Source: Epiperipatus broadwayi (Eukaryota > Onychophora > Udeonychophora > Euonychophora > Peripatidae). From it: a stretch of DNA of 64,000 nt. The stretch lies in contig JAQFVV010006273.1 of assembly GCA_028023455.1 (NCBI GenBank), positions 2,480,001-2,544,000 of the forward strand, read 5' to 3'. Below the pieces are notes generated by a model that saw only the letters and a list, made by a program, of their open reading frames with translations, was not told where the DNA came from and ran no database searches. A program made the position numbers and the translations under genes. Shown one piece after another: positions 1 to 14,600 of this stretch (the stretch's first letter is position 1; every line of letters begins with the position of its first letter).

Positions 1-160
1 TATACTAATCTGTGTGCTATTAGTAATAGTTGAATATATTTGGAATATTTAAATAAAGTTAAGTTTTTATAAAGACATTCAATACTTATATTAGATGATG
101 GAAATAATCTAATATATAAATACAACTAAAATGACCTTCAGGAAAACACTATGTATATAT
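1..160 (+). repeat. PLE-associated terminal repeat, family c (partial)
   Basis: This matches the segments at 13315-13490, 15090-15260 (inverted), 16420-16490, 25724-25860 (inverted) and 25985-26147. Shared blocks include TGAATATATTTGGAATATTT and the TTAGATGATGGAAATA stretch, and it ends near a CCTTCAGGAAAACAC block. At 15.1 kb the same sequence is the non-coding end of a Penelope-like element, so it is read as a PLE terminal fragment cut by the window edge. Confidence 0.7.
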
Positions 161-2199
161 ATGTTATAATATTTCTACATAATATATTTGTCAAGAAGCG
201 TTGTTATTGAATTCTATAAGTTTTTATTTAAATTGATTTATTTTTTATTAAAGGAAATATCACATAAATTTTAGAGTATAATGACACCTTTAAACATGTT
301 TTTTAAAGTAAAAATAAAGTTAACTTATTTAAAAGGAAGTGTTTTGACAAATTATATTAAAATATTTTTAATTAAAACATTTTATCTTTTATTTATATTT
401 GATACAATATGTAGCAATAAATATTACAAACAAATGCAGATAGTATAGATAGAAAAATTTAGATCAAGAAAAATTATGAATAGTTTAAATGTTAATCATA
501 ATATATTTCCATACAAAGATTAATCGTCATTATTCACCACTATATGGTAGTATGGCTATTCTGATTGCCCATTGAAAGTTTCATGCAGCAATAGAAAGAT
601 GGATTCAAAAATAAAAGATTTGTGGATGAAAACTCAACCTGTCACTTTTGGTGTTCAAATGATATTATATGATCTTCTGAGCTACAACAGTAGATAAAAT
701 AGCTAAAAGAAAGTCAATTTATTAAAAGTTAAAAAAAAAAAGTTCTACCCAAAATTATTGTAGGTGGCAATGTGGTTATCCAAATGCACAACTTATTATC
801 ATAATCAATACAGAGAGATGACTGATGGCATGAAGAGATCCTAACGACTGGTGTATACATTGATCTGAATAACTGAAACTAGTAAAGTAAATTGAAATAG
901 AAGAGAGAATAACATATAAATTATAATTTAGATATAAATGTTTGTAATATTTTTAGTGAATTAATAACGTATTCAAGAGTAAAAAGTTTCTAAATTATTT
1001 CTTAGTTTGAGTCTGCCATTTAAGCACAGGAAATTCATATCGCTGTGATCTGTATACATAACAATAAAAACTGAAATTACAATAAATTTAATTAAATGAT
1101 TTTTGTGTTCTTTTTATCACTTGATAATCTTGGTTATAATGCTATATTGCAATATTGCTGAAGTGTTTTTAAATAACAGATGACAAAAAGCATAGTTATG
1201 ATATATTGACTACAATAATTACTGGAAATGTTTATAGGTATTTGAATCAATGAAGTAGTACTATATGGTCTCAATTAAAACTTTTCATATTTCATTTCTA
1301 GAAATAAAATTAATTCCAATTGTAAATGAGCAGATATTAGATATTCAGTGTGGTTTATTGACAGACTAAATAATACAACAAAAGTGACTTGACAGCAATA
1401 AGATGTATAAATGTGATGTATATATTACAGTTATGGATTTGATTCAAAAATTTACATCAGTTAATCAAAAACAAATTGTGGCATTGCTATAGTAACTGTT
1501 TGTCTACCCAAATATCTTCATATTATATATATTTTACATGATAATATGAATAAAAATGTTATTTCTAATGATGAAACTTCTCAAACTTTTCAAATGTAAA
1601 TTGGGGTATGGATATATATCAACTTTAATGTGGTCTTTTAAGTGGTCTTTGAAATAGTTTATAAGCAACTTTGAGCTTTTACATAAATTTGATTAGCAGA
1701 AGTTTTAATCCAAATTAACTATAACAAAGAAAATCATCATAGTTTCTATGCTTACAGCATGATGATAACTGATATTTTTTCTTCCATTTTAAAGAATAAA
1801 ATACAGAATATCTGTAATGTTTGAAATGCAATGTATAAATATTTTCCTGTAATAATAAACATTCCAAAAATTCAGGCCTTTTATTATCTAAGGTAGAGTA
1901 AAACTTCAAATGGCTATTAATTTGAGAATGTGAACCAATTTAAGTAATTGATAGTTTTTATGTACAAAAATAGACTTGGATATTGAAATAAACTATATTT
2001 TAAATGGGGATGTATATGATTAAAATCTTTAAATGATCTGTATGTGAGGAAGTGAAACATAAAATATTTATTAATAGAAAGTATAGTGAGCAACATAAAA
2101 CTTTCAGTTTTTTAATGACAGACACAAAAAAGTGTAAATACAAAAGCAATACTACATTAAAAATATCATGAAATAGAAACAAAACAACAGTTGCAATGA
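161..2199. other. AT-rich non-coding DNA
   Basis: No exon, RNA gene or recognisable mobile element was found here. It probably lies within the ABCC-like gene, downstream of the exon at 5490-5693. Short ORFs on both strands have low-complexity composition. Confidence 0.5.
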
Positions 2200-4800
2200 G
2201 TGTGAGAGAAATAGAAGTATATCAAATACCATAACTTATAACACAATTTACAAGTGGAATAGGATTCATTTAAAATAAAAAGTGAAAAAATAACATTGTG
2301 GACATTGATGGTGTATTGGACAGAGTAGAAAGATTAGTTATTCAAAAAATAGCAGATACCAAATGCAGATAATTCAGGTTTATACCCCAACAAGTTCTCA
2401 CAGTGATGAAATAGTAGAAGATTTTTATATGAAGGTATAAAAGGCTTTTGGTCAGACTAAACAACATTTTAAAATTGTTATGGGAGGCTTTAATGCTAGA
2501 ATTGGTAAACAAATGAAAGATGAAAGTGCTGTAAATAAATTTGGTTATGGTAATGGAAATGAGAGAGGACATAGACTTGTGAAATTTTCAGAAAAAAAAA
2601 CCTCATTATATTATGAAATCTTTTTTTTTTGAGAAAATTTAAATGGACATGGAGGCATCCAAATGAAGGTACAGCAGAATTGGATTATATTTTGACTAAC
2701 AGAAAATATATATTTTAATATTGTAATGTTCTTAATAAATTCAACACAGGAAGTGATCATCAATTAGTAAGATGTAAGATAAGTATTAATGCAAAACTAG
2801 AGAAACAAAAATTAATAAGAAAAACAATATTTACAGTTGATATTCCTAATTTTCAGAAACATTCTAATGAATTTAAATTAGAACTTGCAAACTGGTTTCA
2901 AGTATTAATAAATTTTGAATATGATTCAGATTTGAATGAAATTAATAGGAAAATAACTGATACACTTTTAAAATTGCAACAAAGATAGCTAGTAGAAAAA
3001 AGCAACAATTGACGCATAAAATTTCTATTGAGACAGGGAATTAATGAAGAAAAAAGAAATATAAAGATATATAAAAATAATGCATGGTGCAAAAGAATTG
3101 ATAATGATATAAAAAAAGTATAATTGTGAACTAGCAAGGAAAGCTGTAGGTGGGAATAAAAATCTCTCGAATATAAAACAATATTTTGGTATTTGTAGAA
3201 ACCTTATATTTGCAATAAGAAAAAAAGATGGAACTATTAATTGAAAGAGAGATGGCATCGTGAAATCAATAGAAGAGTTTTATCAATAATTATGTAGTAA
3301 TGAAGGAAAAGTACCTTCTATATCTATTATATCTTCTGAATATGACAGGATTTTAAATGAATAAGTGAGACATGCAATTAAATTTATGAAGAGAGGAAAA
3401 GCTTCAGGTTATGATGGAATTATAATCAATATATTAAAAGAAGCAGGTGAAGAAATAGAAAAATTTTTGGCAATGTCATATATCAAATGTCTAAATGATA
3501 AAGATGTACCAGATGATTGAAACAACGCAGTATTAATATTAATATTTAACAAGAGTGATAAAGAAGATATTAGAAATTACAGACCTATCAGCCTTTTATC
3601 AGTTTTATACAAAAATTTTACAAGATAATTACAATTTGTCTACAGAGATCATTGGATTTTAACCAAACAAAAGAACAAGCTGGATTTAAAAGTGGTTTTA
3701 GTTCAGTAGATCATATTCAAGTATTGGGAGAAGTTATAGAAAGGACCAATGAATATAAGTTGCCATTATGCTTTGGATTTGTAGATTATAAAAAGGCATT
3801 TGATTCTATAAGCATTTCTTTAGTGATTAAAGCATTGGATCATCAAGGTATAGACCCAGGATATTGTCATAATCTGAAGAATATTTATAAAAATGCAGCA
3901 GCAACAATTAGATTACATAATTATACTAGCAAGGTTAAGATTGAGAAGGGTGTAAGACAGAGTGACTCCATATCTCCAAAACTTTTTACAGCAGTACTGC
4001 AAGAAGTATTTTGTGGATTAAAATAGAAAGCTAAAGGAGTAAAAGTAAATGGAGATTGTTTATATCATTTATATTTTGCAGATGAGCTGTGGAGTTATCA
4101 GATAAAAGTAGGAAAGTAAGATTAAAGATGAATGTTAAAAAGACTAAAGTAATGTTTAATGAATTTTCTCAAAATATAAAAATAAAGATTGATTATGATG
4201 AGTTAGAAGAAGTTAACAGCTACAAATGCCTTGGTCAGATTATTAATACAGATGGAAACATAATGGATGAAATTAATCATAGAATTAAATTTGATTGGAG
4301 TGCTTTTGGTAGAAATAACTTGATATGAAAAGGAAATATACCTATGTGTTTGAAAATGAAGGTTTTTAATAAATGAGTTTACCAGTTCTTCCTTATGAAT
4401 TTGAGACTTGGACATTTAATTGAAGAGCAATACAGAGACTTCATACCACTCAAAGAAGTATGGAGAAATAAATGCATGTTGAGAATAAGAAGAGAAGAAC
4501 AAAAATGCAATACATGAGTAAAAGAACAAACAGATATGTCATCATTGAAAAAATTAAAAGAATGAAGTGGAGTTGGGCTGAACATATTGATAGAAGAGAT
4601 GATAATGCATGGACAATTGTAATTTTAAACTAGATTCCAAGAGATTGTAAAAGATCCAGAAATAGACCACATGTGAGATGAATTGATGAAATTAGAAAGT
4701 GTGCAGGGGTGATAGACATAAGATTGAAGAAGATGAATTGAACTTGGGAAGATCTTCATCTTGCAGAGGATTAATAATGGTTGACAATGGTGATGATAAC
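2200..4800 (+). mobile_element. RTE-type LINE, 5'-truncated decayed copy
   Basis: This aligns by eye with the copy at 6692-9982. It starts inside the endonuclease domain (GGAATAGGATTC... at about 2252) and runs to the 3' end, where a short TGG/TGATGAT-like tail follows. Nucleotide matches such as the SDH block (near 2750) and the RT stretch at 3652-4026 are clear. Many stops and frameshifts break the frame, and there is an internal loss around the FADD motif near 4080. It is much older than the two near-complete copies. Confidence 0.9.
3652..4026 (+). pseudogene. Reverse transcriptase fragment of the decayed RTE copy
   Basis: This 124-codon open stretch contains [28 protein letters not shown] (the first catalytic Asp block) and [19 protein letters not shown]. 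The usual GVRQGDS has become GVRQSDS, and the downstream FADD block is damaged. It is non-functional and kept only as a recognisable part of the element. Confidence 0.85.
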
Positions 4801-5489
4801 TTCTTTCTTCCAAACATATTGTATGAAAGTGAGACATGTGGTAGTATCATTATAACCTAGATACTTTGCAAAAATTTTATTTAAATGGTGTTTTTTCAAT
4901 TTCTGATATTATATTGCAATTATGAAGAAGCAGTGCTTTAATTGTTGATTATGATTATAAGAAATATACTGTTATAAGGTCACATTTTCATGGCCTGGAC
5001 ATGTGAAGTATTTTACAGTGAATATTTTTATGAAACAATCATACTGCTTACATCATGAAGATTATCTTAAAAGAATATACTAAAAAAGTATAACATTAAT
5101 TGTTTTCATAATGCTACAATAAAAAAAAATATTTATTAAAAAAAAAAACCCCTCCAGTTTCTTGCTGAAGATAAAAGACAAACATCAACATATCAAATAA
5201 CCAAATATTAAGCAATATATATATACATATGGACATATTTAAGGTTCATAGATTGCTTTGTACCATTATACAAAACTAATTTTTTTACATTTATGTTTCT
5301 ATATATATATTCTGGAATTGAAAAAAAAAACATATTTGTTTAAGAGAGGCTGCTAATAAATGACAGTAAAAAGCAGCATAATAAATTGCAAAATCTAGTT
5401 AATGTTAATAAAAATAAAATTAAATAAACAAAGGAAAAAATTCATTTTAACTACAATAATTTTAAAATTAATGCTTCTAGAAATGGTAC
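4801..5489. other. AT-rich intron or intergenic DNA
   Basis: No coding or RNA feature was recognised. It contains poly-A tracts near 5120-5150 and 5320 and TA-rich microsatellite near 5217. It lies just downstream of the last ABCC-like exon seen. Confidence 0.5.
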
Positions 5490-5693
5490 CTGCAAACTAT
5501 GTGTCACCAAGAAAACAGTTTTCTGACCCAGAATATTTTTAATACAATGAGTGAAAAGGTGTTGAGCTACATTAGAATCAGTAGAGGAAAATGGATCATC
5601 CAATAAATAAATGTCACTATCACTGTACAGAGCTCGTGCTAAATTAATCCTCTGTTTTTGACCTCCACTAAGATTTGTCCCACCTTCACTTAC
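5490..5693 (-). CDS. ABCC-like exon: signature, Walker B and H-loop of NBD1
   Basis: This 204-bp exon (68 codons, phase 0) has acceptor ...tttgtag and donor GTACCA. It encodes [20 protein letters not shown], then [12 protein letters not shown] and VFLVTHSLQ. The ABC signature LSGGQ, Walker B with DDP, the D-loop and the switch His are all present. The next exon in the gene is not visible between 1 and 5489. Confidence 0.95.
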
Positions 5694-8600
5694 CTACAAA
5701 CATTAAAATTTAATATAAAATATTAACCCCAACCATGCATATACACACACGCACATGCATATACACATTGATATATATATATATTGAAACAGATATGGTA
5801 CATCTATTTCATAGTCAAACCATATAATCTCATGCATGTGAGCATTGATTACAAATAATTGTGAAACAGAGTAAAATAATGGAGTAGCTTTAAAATACTA
5901 TGAAAAAATAGTAAATAAAAATAATAACATTTTATAATAAATAAAAAACAAAATGCTTAAATAACTTAATTTTTAAAACTAGCTGAAGGCTTTAAAATTT
6001 AAAAAAAAAAGAGAACAAGAAAAAAATTAATTAAGTACATAATTGTAGTAGTGAATTTTGAGAGAATGAATAGAATATTAATTACTGTTAAAAAACCACA
6101 ACTGTATTATGCAGAGTAACTAAAAAATAGATTTTATTCATTAAAAGAAATATCTTAAAGCTAATACATTTTAAGTTTAAATAGGCAGTAAAACATTAAA
6201 AGTCTTCGAATTTTTCTAAAATGTATAAAATAAACAGTTGGGTTTCTAAAAAATAAGTTAAAAAAGAATGGAAAAAAATCTTAAAGTGATTAAAGTTTAT
6301 TTTATCTTTTTTATTCTGCAATTATGTTTTGCTTATTATTTTGAAAAGACAATAATAGTTTTTAATGAATGGATAAAGCAATAATTTCTGATTTTTATCT
6401 CCTTCTCCGAAGAATAAAATTTAGGTTCAGAAGATAATTATAATAAAATATTTTTAATGAAGTATAATTATAAATTTATCTAAAGTTTAATAAATAAAAA
6501 AAATGTCAAGTCACAGAGCATATATATATATGCTATACATACATATTTGTAAGAGTGGAAATTGAGTTGGACACCGTAGAAGCATTAGTATGAATTTGAG
6601 TAGGGAAAAGCTTGGAATTTCGACAACTGTTTAAAAATTTACATTGGAACTTAACTTATTTTTGTAATTTAAATGTCATTATAAAAGATTTGGCTGCAGA
6701 AAGGAGTTTGCTATTAACTGAAAGGAGACCTTTTGATTCCTCTTGGAGGCCTTAAAGGAACCGAGCAGGGCAAATTCCTAATGTCCACTCCATACGTTCT
6801 TGTCGTTGCAGCTGTTATTACTATGTGATTATTCATATAGTATACGAACATGGATGGGCTGCTCACCAACACGCATTAGCCAGCGTGGTGAGTTTATTGG
6901 CTTTTTACCTCTGAGTTTAAGATCAAGAAACACCATGGTCTTTCTTCTCAGTGCCTGATAAGGCAGAATGAATGTTTGTGTAAATGATAAATATTTTTCC
7001 AATACATATATACAATTATGACAGACAAAAATAAAGCATGGCCCTTATTCCCAGGAGGCTGTAAAGTCACCAACCAAGGCAGCGGTTGGTGGCTGAAGGC
7101 GGAGGGTGCTAAGAATCCCCTGATTGCGGACCCAGGCTGCCATTTGATGACGACTTTTTATTTAGGTACTTACAACTGCAGATCACTTTCAAGTGAAGGA
7201 AGATTGCAAGAATTAGAAGAAGAACTGTCTTATATTAAATGGGACATTATTGGACTTTGTGAAGTTAGAAGAAAAGGAGAAGAAACAATTGATTTAAAAA
7301 GTGGACATATACTCTATTATAAAGGCACACATATTGGAAATACAAGTGGAGTAGGATTCATTATAAATAAAAAGTGGAAGAACAATATTGTGGAGATTGA
7401 TGGTGTATCGGACAGAGTGGCAAGTTAGTTATACAACTTAATAGCAGATACCAAATGCAGATGATTCAGGTTTATGCCCCAACAAGTTCTCATAGTGATG
7501 AAGTAGTAGAAGATTTTTATATGGATGTACAAAAGGCTTTTGATCAGAGTAAACAACATTTTAAAATTGTTATGGGAGACTTTAATGCTAGAATTGGTAG
7601 ACAAATGAAAGATGAAATTGCTGTAGGTAATTTTGGTTATGGTAATAGAAATGAGAGAGGACATAGATTTGTGGAGTTTGCAGAAAAAGAAAAACTTTAT
7701 ATTATGAATTCATTTTTTTAAAAAAATGTTAAAAGGAAATGGACATGGAAGCATCCAAATGAAGGTACAGCAGAATTGGATTATATTTTGACTAACAGAA
7801 AATACATATTTCAAGATTGTAATGTTCTTAATAAATTTAACACAGGAAGTGATCATCGATTAGTAAGGTGTAAGTTATGTGTTAATGTAAAACTAGAAAG
7901 ACAAAAATTATTAAGAAAAACAATATTTACAGTTGATATTCCTAATCTTCAGAAACATTCTAATGAATTTAAATTAGAACTTATAAATAGGTTTCAAGTG
8001 TTAGGAGATTTTGAACATGATACAGATTTGAATGAAATTAATATGAAAATAACTGATACACTTTTAAAAACTGCAACAAACATAGCTGGTAGAAAAAAGC
8101 AGCAATTGACTAATAAAATTTCTACTGAGACTAGAGAATTTACGAAGAAAAGAAGGAATATGAAGATATACAAAAATGATGTATTAAAAAGAATTGAATA
8201 TCTCAAATTTTGTAAAATGGTACGGAAAAGAGTTGAAAATGATATAAGAAAGTATAACTGTGAAATAGCAAGGAAAGCTGTAGAAGAAAATAAAAGTCTC
8301 AAAAATGTTAAACAACATTTTGGTATTGGTAGGAAATTTATATCTGCAATAAGAAAAAAAGATGGAATTATTACTAAAAAGAGAGATGACATCATGAAAT
8401 TGGTAGAAGATTTTTATCAAGAATTATATAGTAATAAAGAACAAGTACCTCCTATATCTATTACATCTTCCGAATTGCCCAGAATTTTAAATGAAGAAGT
8501 GAGACATGCAATTAAGTGTATGAAGAAAGGAAAGGCTCCAGGAAATGATGGAATTATAATTGATATATTAAAAGAAGCAAGTGAAGAAATAGAAACAATT

Positions 8601-11600
8601 TTAGCAAAGTTGTATACCAAATGTCTAAATGATAAAGATGTACCGGAAGATTGGAAGAATGCAGTAATAATATTAATATTTAAAAAAGGTGATAAAGAAG
8701 ATATTAGAAATTACAGACCTATCAGCCTTTTATCAGTTTTATATAAAATTTTTACCAAGATAATTACAACTCGTCTACAGAGAACTTTGGATTTCTACCA
8801 ACCAAGAGAACAAGCTGGATTTAAAAGTGGTTTTAGTACAATAGATCATATCCAGGTATTGAGAGAAGTCATAGAAAGGACAAACGAATATGAGTTGTCA
8901 TTATGTTTTGGATTTGTAGATTATGAAAAGGGATTCGATTCTATACACATTTCTTCAGTGATTAAAGCATTGGATCCTCAAGGTATAGATCCAGGATATT
9001 GTCATATTTTAAAGAATATTTATAAAAATGCAACAGCAACAATTAGATTACATAATGATACTGGAAAAATCAACATTGAGAAAGGTGTAAGACAAGGTGA
9101 CTCCATATCTCCAAAACTCTTTACAGCAGTGCTGCAAGAAGTATTTTGTGGATTAAAATGGGAAACTAAAGGAGTGAAAATAAATGGAGAGTATTTAAGT
9201 CATTTAGATTTCGCAGATGATGTAGTTGTTTTTGCAAATAATGCTTCAGAGCTGCAGGAAATGTTGCAGGAGTTAGCAGATGAAAGTAGAAAAGTAGGAC
9301 TAAAGATAAATGTTAAAAAGACTAAAGTAATGTTTAATCGATTTGTTCAAAATATGAAAATAAAGATTGATTATGAAGAATTAGAAGAAGTTAACAGTTA
9401 CAAATACCTTGGTCAGATTATTAATACAGATGGAAACATAATGGAGGAAATTAATCATAGAATTAAACTTGGTTGGAGTGCTTTTGGTAGAAATAACTTG
9501 ATACTAAAAGGAAATATGCCTATGTGTTTGAAAAGGATGGTTTTTAACAAATGTGTTTTACCAGTTCTTACTTATGGATCTGAGACTTGGACACTTAATA
9601 GAAGAGCAATACAGAGACTTCAGACCACTCAAAGGAGTATGGAGAGATGTATGTTGGGAGTAACAAGAAGAGATCGAAAACACAATGTATGGATAAGACA
9701 ACAAACAGGTGTTACTGACCTTATTGAAAAAATTAAAAGATTGAAATGGAGTTGGGCTGGACATATTGCTAGAAGAGATGATAATAGATGGACAATTGAA
9801 ATTTTAAACTGGATTCCAAGAGATTGTAAAAGACCCAGAAAGAGACCACATGTGAGATGGATGGATGAAATAAGAAAATGTGCAGGGGTGTTGTGGAGAA
9901 GAGAAGCTAAAGATCGGAGAAGATGGATTAAACTTGGAGAGACCTTCATCCTGCAGTGGATTGATAATGGTTGATGATGATGATAAAAGATTTAATCTCT
10001 AGTAAAAAAAAAAAAAACTAGTCGCAATAAATCAACAAATATTTATCCAACAAAATTTATTAAGCAAAATTTCAAGCCAAAATAAATTTTAAAAAATGTA
10101 TAAAATGAAATTTAGCAGGGAAAATGCTTATGAATATTCTAGCATTGTATTTATAATGTGTATATATATGACTATATATTGATTCAGGATAGATATAAGA
10201 ATTCTGTTATTAAGAGTTCATATTTTTTGCCTGATGTTGAAATTAACTCTGATCATAATTGATTATGACTAAATTAAAGTTATTAAAATGAATTTAAAAA
10301 AAGGGAAAGATATGTAAGATAAACTTAGATCACATGATCACCATTTTTTATGTTTGGCAATACCTATAGTGAGTTATGCATGTTTTAATAAACATAGATA
10401 AATTAAGGGAAATGAAAAAAGGAAGAATTTGTTTAATATGTAAAAATATAATAAAAAGAATTAATGAGGACTAGATTAATAATTCTGATAAGCATTGGTG
10501 TTGGATTAAAAAAGGATTATTAAAAATAACAAAAAATAGGTACTATTTGCTAAAGAAAGCTAAATGATCTTGGATAAAAGAAGGTATGTTGGAAAAGATT
10601 GAAGTATAAAAAAATGAAAGAATGTCAATACTAGAGAAGGGCAAACAGTATATATAAAAAATAATGATAAATTACAAAAAATGAATGGTTGGATCAAGAA
10701 TGTAGAGAAATAGAAATGCTTCAACAGATCAAACAATCTGATCTGATATTTGATAGAATTAGAAATGTTACTTGGGAAAAAGGAAATGATTAACAAGTGA
10801 AATAGCTGATAATAATAAAAAGAGCTTAACTGATAACAATGATTTATTGAAAAATAGAAAAATATCTTCAGTGGCTATTTAGATAAGAAAATAATTCAAG
10901 TAATTATGAGCTTGAAAGTGAAGAATATTTTGAAGTAGATGATAAAGATATGAACATATTGACAGATAAAGTAATAAAGTTGATTAAATAAATGAAAAAT
11001 AGTAAAACAGTTGGATGTGATACAATACCTGTAAAACTTTTGGAAAAAATGGAATAAATTTCTATAAAAAAAATAGTTGGACTTTGCAATTTGATGTATA
11101 ATAGTGGAGTTTGGCATGAAGACTTTTTAAAGGCTATAATTATTATAATTGCTAAAAAGAAAAAAAAAGCTGTTAAATATGTAGAGGACAACAAGTTTAA
11201 GTAATTACATATTAGACTTGCTGACTGTGTTTGTGACAACATAATGTTGCACCTTTCTCCAATAAGGGTGAGGGGGGTTGTGATGGAAGAAGGCACAACT
11301 ACCTGTTTTTATTTAATATAATATGTTTGTTATTTTGTGTACAAATTTATTCTTTTCATATTGTTAAAAATGTGACTTTGCATGGATTATATTTTTATAT
11401 GTCATAAATATGTGAAATTATATGCTATATGCATTAAAGATCTTGAGTATTTCTTAATGGTAAGCAATGCTTGTCCATATCATTATATTAAATGCTGTGA
11501 CTTATAGAAGTATTATTTATAGAGATTGATAAAATGTAAACTTTGACATTTTTCTGTTGTATTTGGATGCTCTAGTTTGTCATGTATTGTCTTTCTACAT

Positions 11601-14600
11601 GCATTTGTGAAACATAAATTAAAATCTAATTTAGAAATAACATCACTTAAAAATATACTGCTTATTTAAATGAAGTATAAAAAGGAGAAAACTTATATAA
11701 ATGTGCTTAAATATAAGATGAAAAGCTGACAAATGACAGCTTTTTTCTTGATTCATCTGTATACTAATTATCTCCACATGGAAATTGGAAGTATTCTTAC
11801 TCTAATTATTAAAAAAGATTATTGTACAATGTAATTATTGGTTGGAATATCTATAGATTTTACTATGATGAATAGTCAATCTTAGTTGTGATATGTAAGT
11901 TATATGGATTTTTTAAATTATTATAAAGTGTCAAAAAATACATATTAAATACCATAATACTAACTCTCTGCATTACAGGTTTGCAGAGGTTGAATAGTAT
12001 CCAAAACTTCTGATTTGTTTTTAAATATGCCAAGAAATTATTTGTATGTAAAATAACAGTTTAAATAATTGGGTGTGAGTTTAAAAAAACCTTTTTGTAT
12101 AAAATCTTGGCTCATAGTTATCACATTACTGGGGCAAATATAGAATTATTATAGTTTTAAAAAAGTGCAAATATATTATGGACATTATTTTATTTTAAAA
12201 AAGAATGACTTCAAAAAATAGTTATTTGTATAATAAGTGAGATTGATATGGAAATGTTTTTTAACTTTGTAACTAATGATTCTATGGAGATCATAATTGT
12301 ATTGCACTTGGACTCAAAATAATTTAATCATAGTCATGTGTTGCATTTATTCAATGAATATGAATAGATTTGAGAGCAAAAACTTGCAAAAATGTGTTTT
12401 TATTAATTCTAATTATAACAAAATAGGTAGATATCAGCATCTATCCATGTAAAGTGAATTCAAGGTAAGCTCTCTCTCTCTCTCTACAAGAAAGTACTAT
12501 ATGTGCTTGCACAATTTCAGTTTATTTATTTTTTATAAAATTAAATTAAATATTTGTTTCTTATTAAGTATGTAATGTTTACATTCAGCTTTTATTTAAA
12601 TAAATTTGATTTTTAAAAGAAAATTAATCAAGTGAAAATTTATTAATCACAAACAGGAAATATTCATTGACATAAAAAATCCCATTATAAAAAAACGGTA
12701 CAATTGTTTTTGTTTTTTGTTTGTAATTGCAAGCAGAGTTTTATTATTTTAAAGAATATTTTCATTTCATGAATATATTTTTTATCAAATTTTGTCCTAT
12801 TCAATTATTGGAGAATAATATTTTTTATTAAAATACATTTTCTTAACTGGTAAGCTAAAGAAAAGGTTTTAGTTTTGATTAGTTTATTTATTTTTTATTT
12901 GCAAAGTTGATATATTATTTTTAAGATTATACCTAGCCCTCACATAGTGATTGGCTACTTAGTGATATTTTGCAATAGTGATCATCATCAATTTGTATCC
13001 ACTATGTCGATTTACAATCGATTATTCACTATAACGATCAGGAAATTTTTTTTAAATGTTTTGGTAGCCATCTTGAATTTTGCATCACTGATGATGTCAG
13101 AGAATAGGTATTTGAAAGTAATTTTATCCAAAAGTACATTACTGTAATACATATGTATACTGGTAATTACTTTGCTGAAATTGTATAGCATAAACAAAAT
13201 TTTATTCATAAAACACGATGTTAGTGTTGCATTCAGTATTTTGTTTGTAGAATGTATAAACTTAAAATATAAATAATTAATGAATCTATAATACTATATA
13301 CATGTAAGTGTGGAATGTCTTTAGAAAAAATAAATTTTATTTAAGTATAATGTACAGTACTTGAATTATTTAAATAAAGTTTAATTTTTCTAAAGACGTT
13401 CAACACTTATATTAGATGATGAAATAATCCAATATATAAATACAGTATATTTAAAATACCATCATCACAAACTATCAGGAAAACACTACATACAAATATT
13501 AAACTGCATGTGTGTCTTCCTTAATTACTGTATATTATTTTTAGAACACCAGATTAATTATGTAAAAATAGTTATTGATTTTGTAACTTCATTAAAAATG
13601 TTGTTTACATCCAAGTGGTTTCAAATCAAAAGAAAAACAACATTTTAAAATGTGAATGTTGAATTAGAAAAAAGTTTAAAAAGAAAAACAGATTGCATTT
13701 AAAATAAGCATTAATCTTTTCCGTGATTTTTACGAGATGACTCAAAGCCATTTCAAGTCATTGAAATTCCATCATTTTTAACACTACGGTAAAAAATTTT
13801 ACTATCATTTGAAAGGTTATAAAAAGTTCCATAAGATGCTGCCCTCTCTTAAATTATTTTACAAGTAAAAAATCAATAAAACTGATGTAAAGGTTTTGAG
13901 GACAAAACAATTCACTTGTCAATAACTTGAACCATTACGATTTTTTTTCTTTCATTTTGAAAGTGATAAATGAATGTTTTAGACCATTTTAAAAATATTT
14001 TTTGACATATTATAAATTATTTTGATAAAATATGCTAAAAATAAAATTATTATAGAAAAATATATAAGATTTTAGTAAAAATTATTTATTTTTTGGGAAT
14101 GTCAAACTGAGAAAGAAAAAATCACTGATATCACAACACTTTCTAGTTGGTTACTAGCATTTGTTTTTAGATTTGCCACTATCAAATATTTTTAGAAATA
14201 TAAATAGAAATTTATTTTGAAAAAACTTTCGTTCACTTTCATAATCTGACAAATTATTAATATACTTTTTACAAACAAAACTAAAGTGAATATAATATTA
14301 AAAGATGAATATATTTTGACGTTGAGTTTGTGAGTTGACCAATTAAAAGTTTAGACTTTTACCTCACTCGGCCAATAAAGTAATTAGCGGTTGAAGAGTT
14401 AAAGAATAATCTTTCTACACGAACAGAGGGAGCACTATTATGTTATAATACATACATATACAGTACAGTGTGTACAGTACAATATCTGCATAATACAGCA
14501 CAGTTTACACAAGCATGTTGCATTAAGAGTTTTGGTTTTACATATTTTTATACATTGCATTCGATAAATAATTTTTTTAAAATGTACTTTATTCCCAAGT

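Larger units (their letters stand above)
6692..9982 (+). mobile_element. Near-complete RTE-clade LINE with 11-bp TSD
   Basis: The element is about 3.3 kb, the usual RTE length. It has a GC-richer 5' leader, an apurinic-type endonuclease, a reverse transcriptase, almost no 3' UTR and a (TGA)n tail. An 11-bp direct repeat (ATAAAAGATTT) flanks it at 6681-6691 and 9983-9993. The second copy at 57654-60905 shares the same 5' end from AACTGAAAGGAGACC. Two lesions break the reading frame: a one-base deletion near 7420 relative to the other copy, and a TAA at 7719-7721 where the other copy has GAG. It sits in the 11.7-kb intron between ABCC-like exons, antisense to the host gene. Confidence 0.95.

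Noticed and set aside
7994-8395. 133-codon minus-strand ORF across the RTE reverse transcriptase
   Set aside because: It is the antisense shadow of the real RT frame and recurs in the second copy only because the elements are the same.
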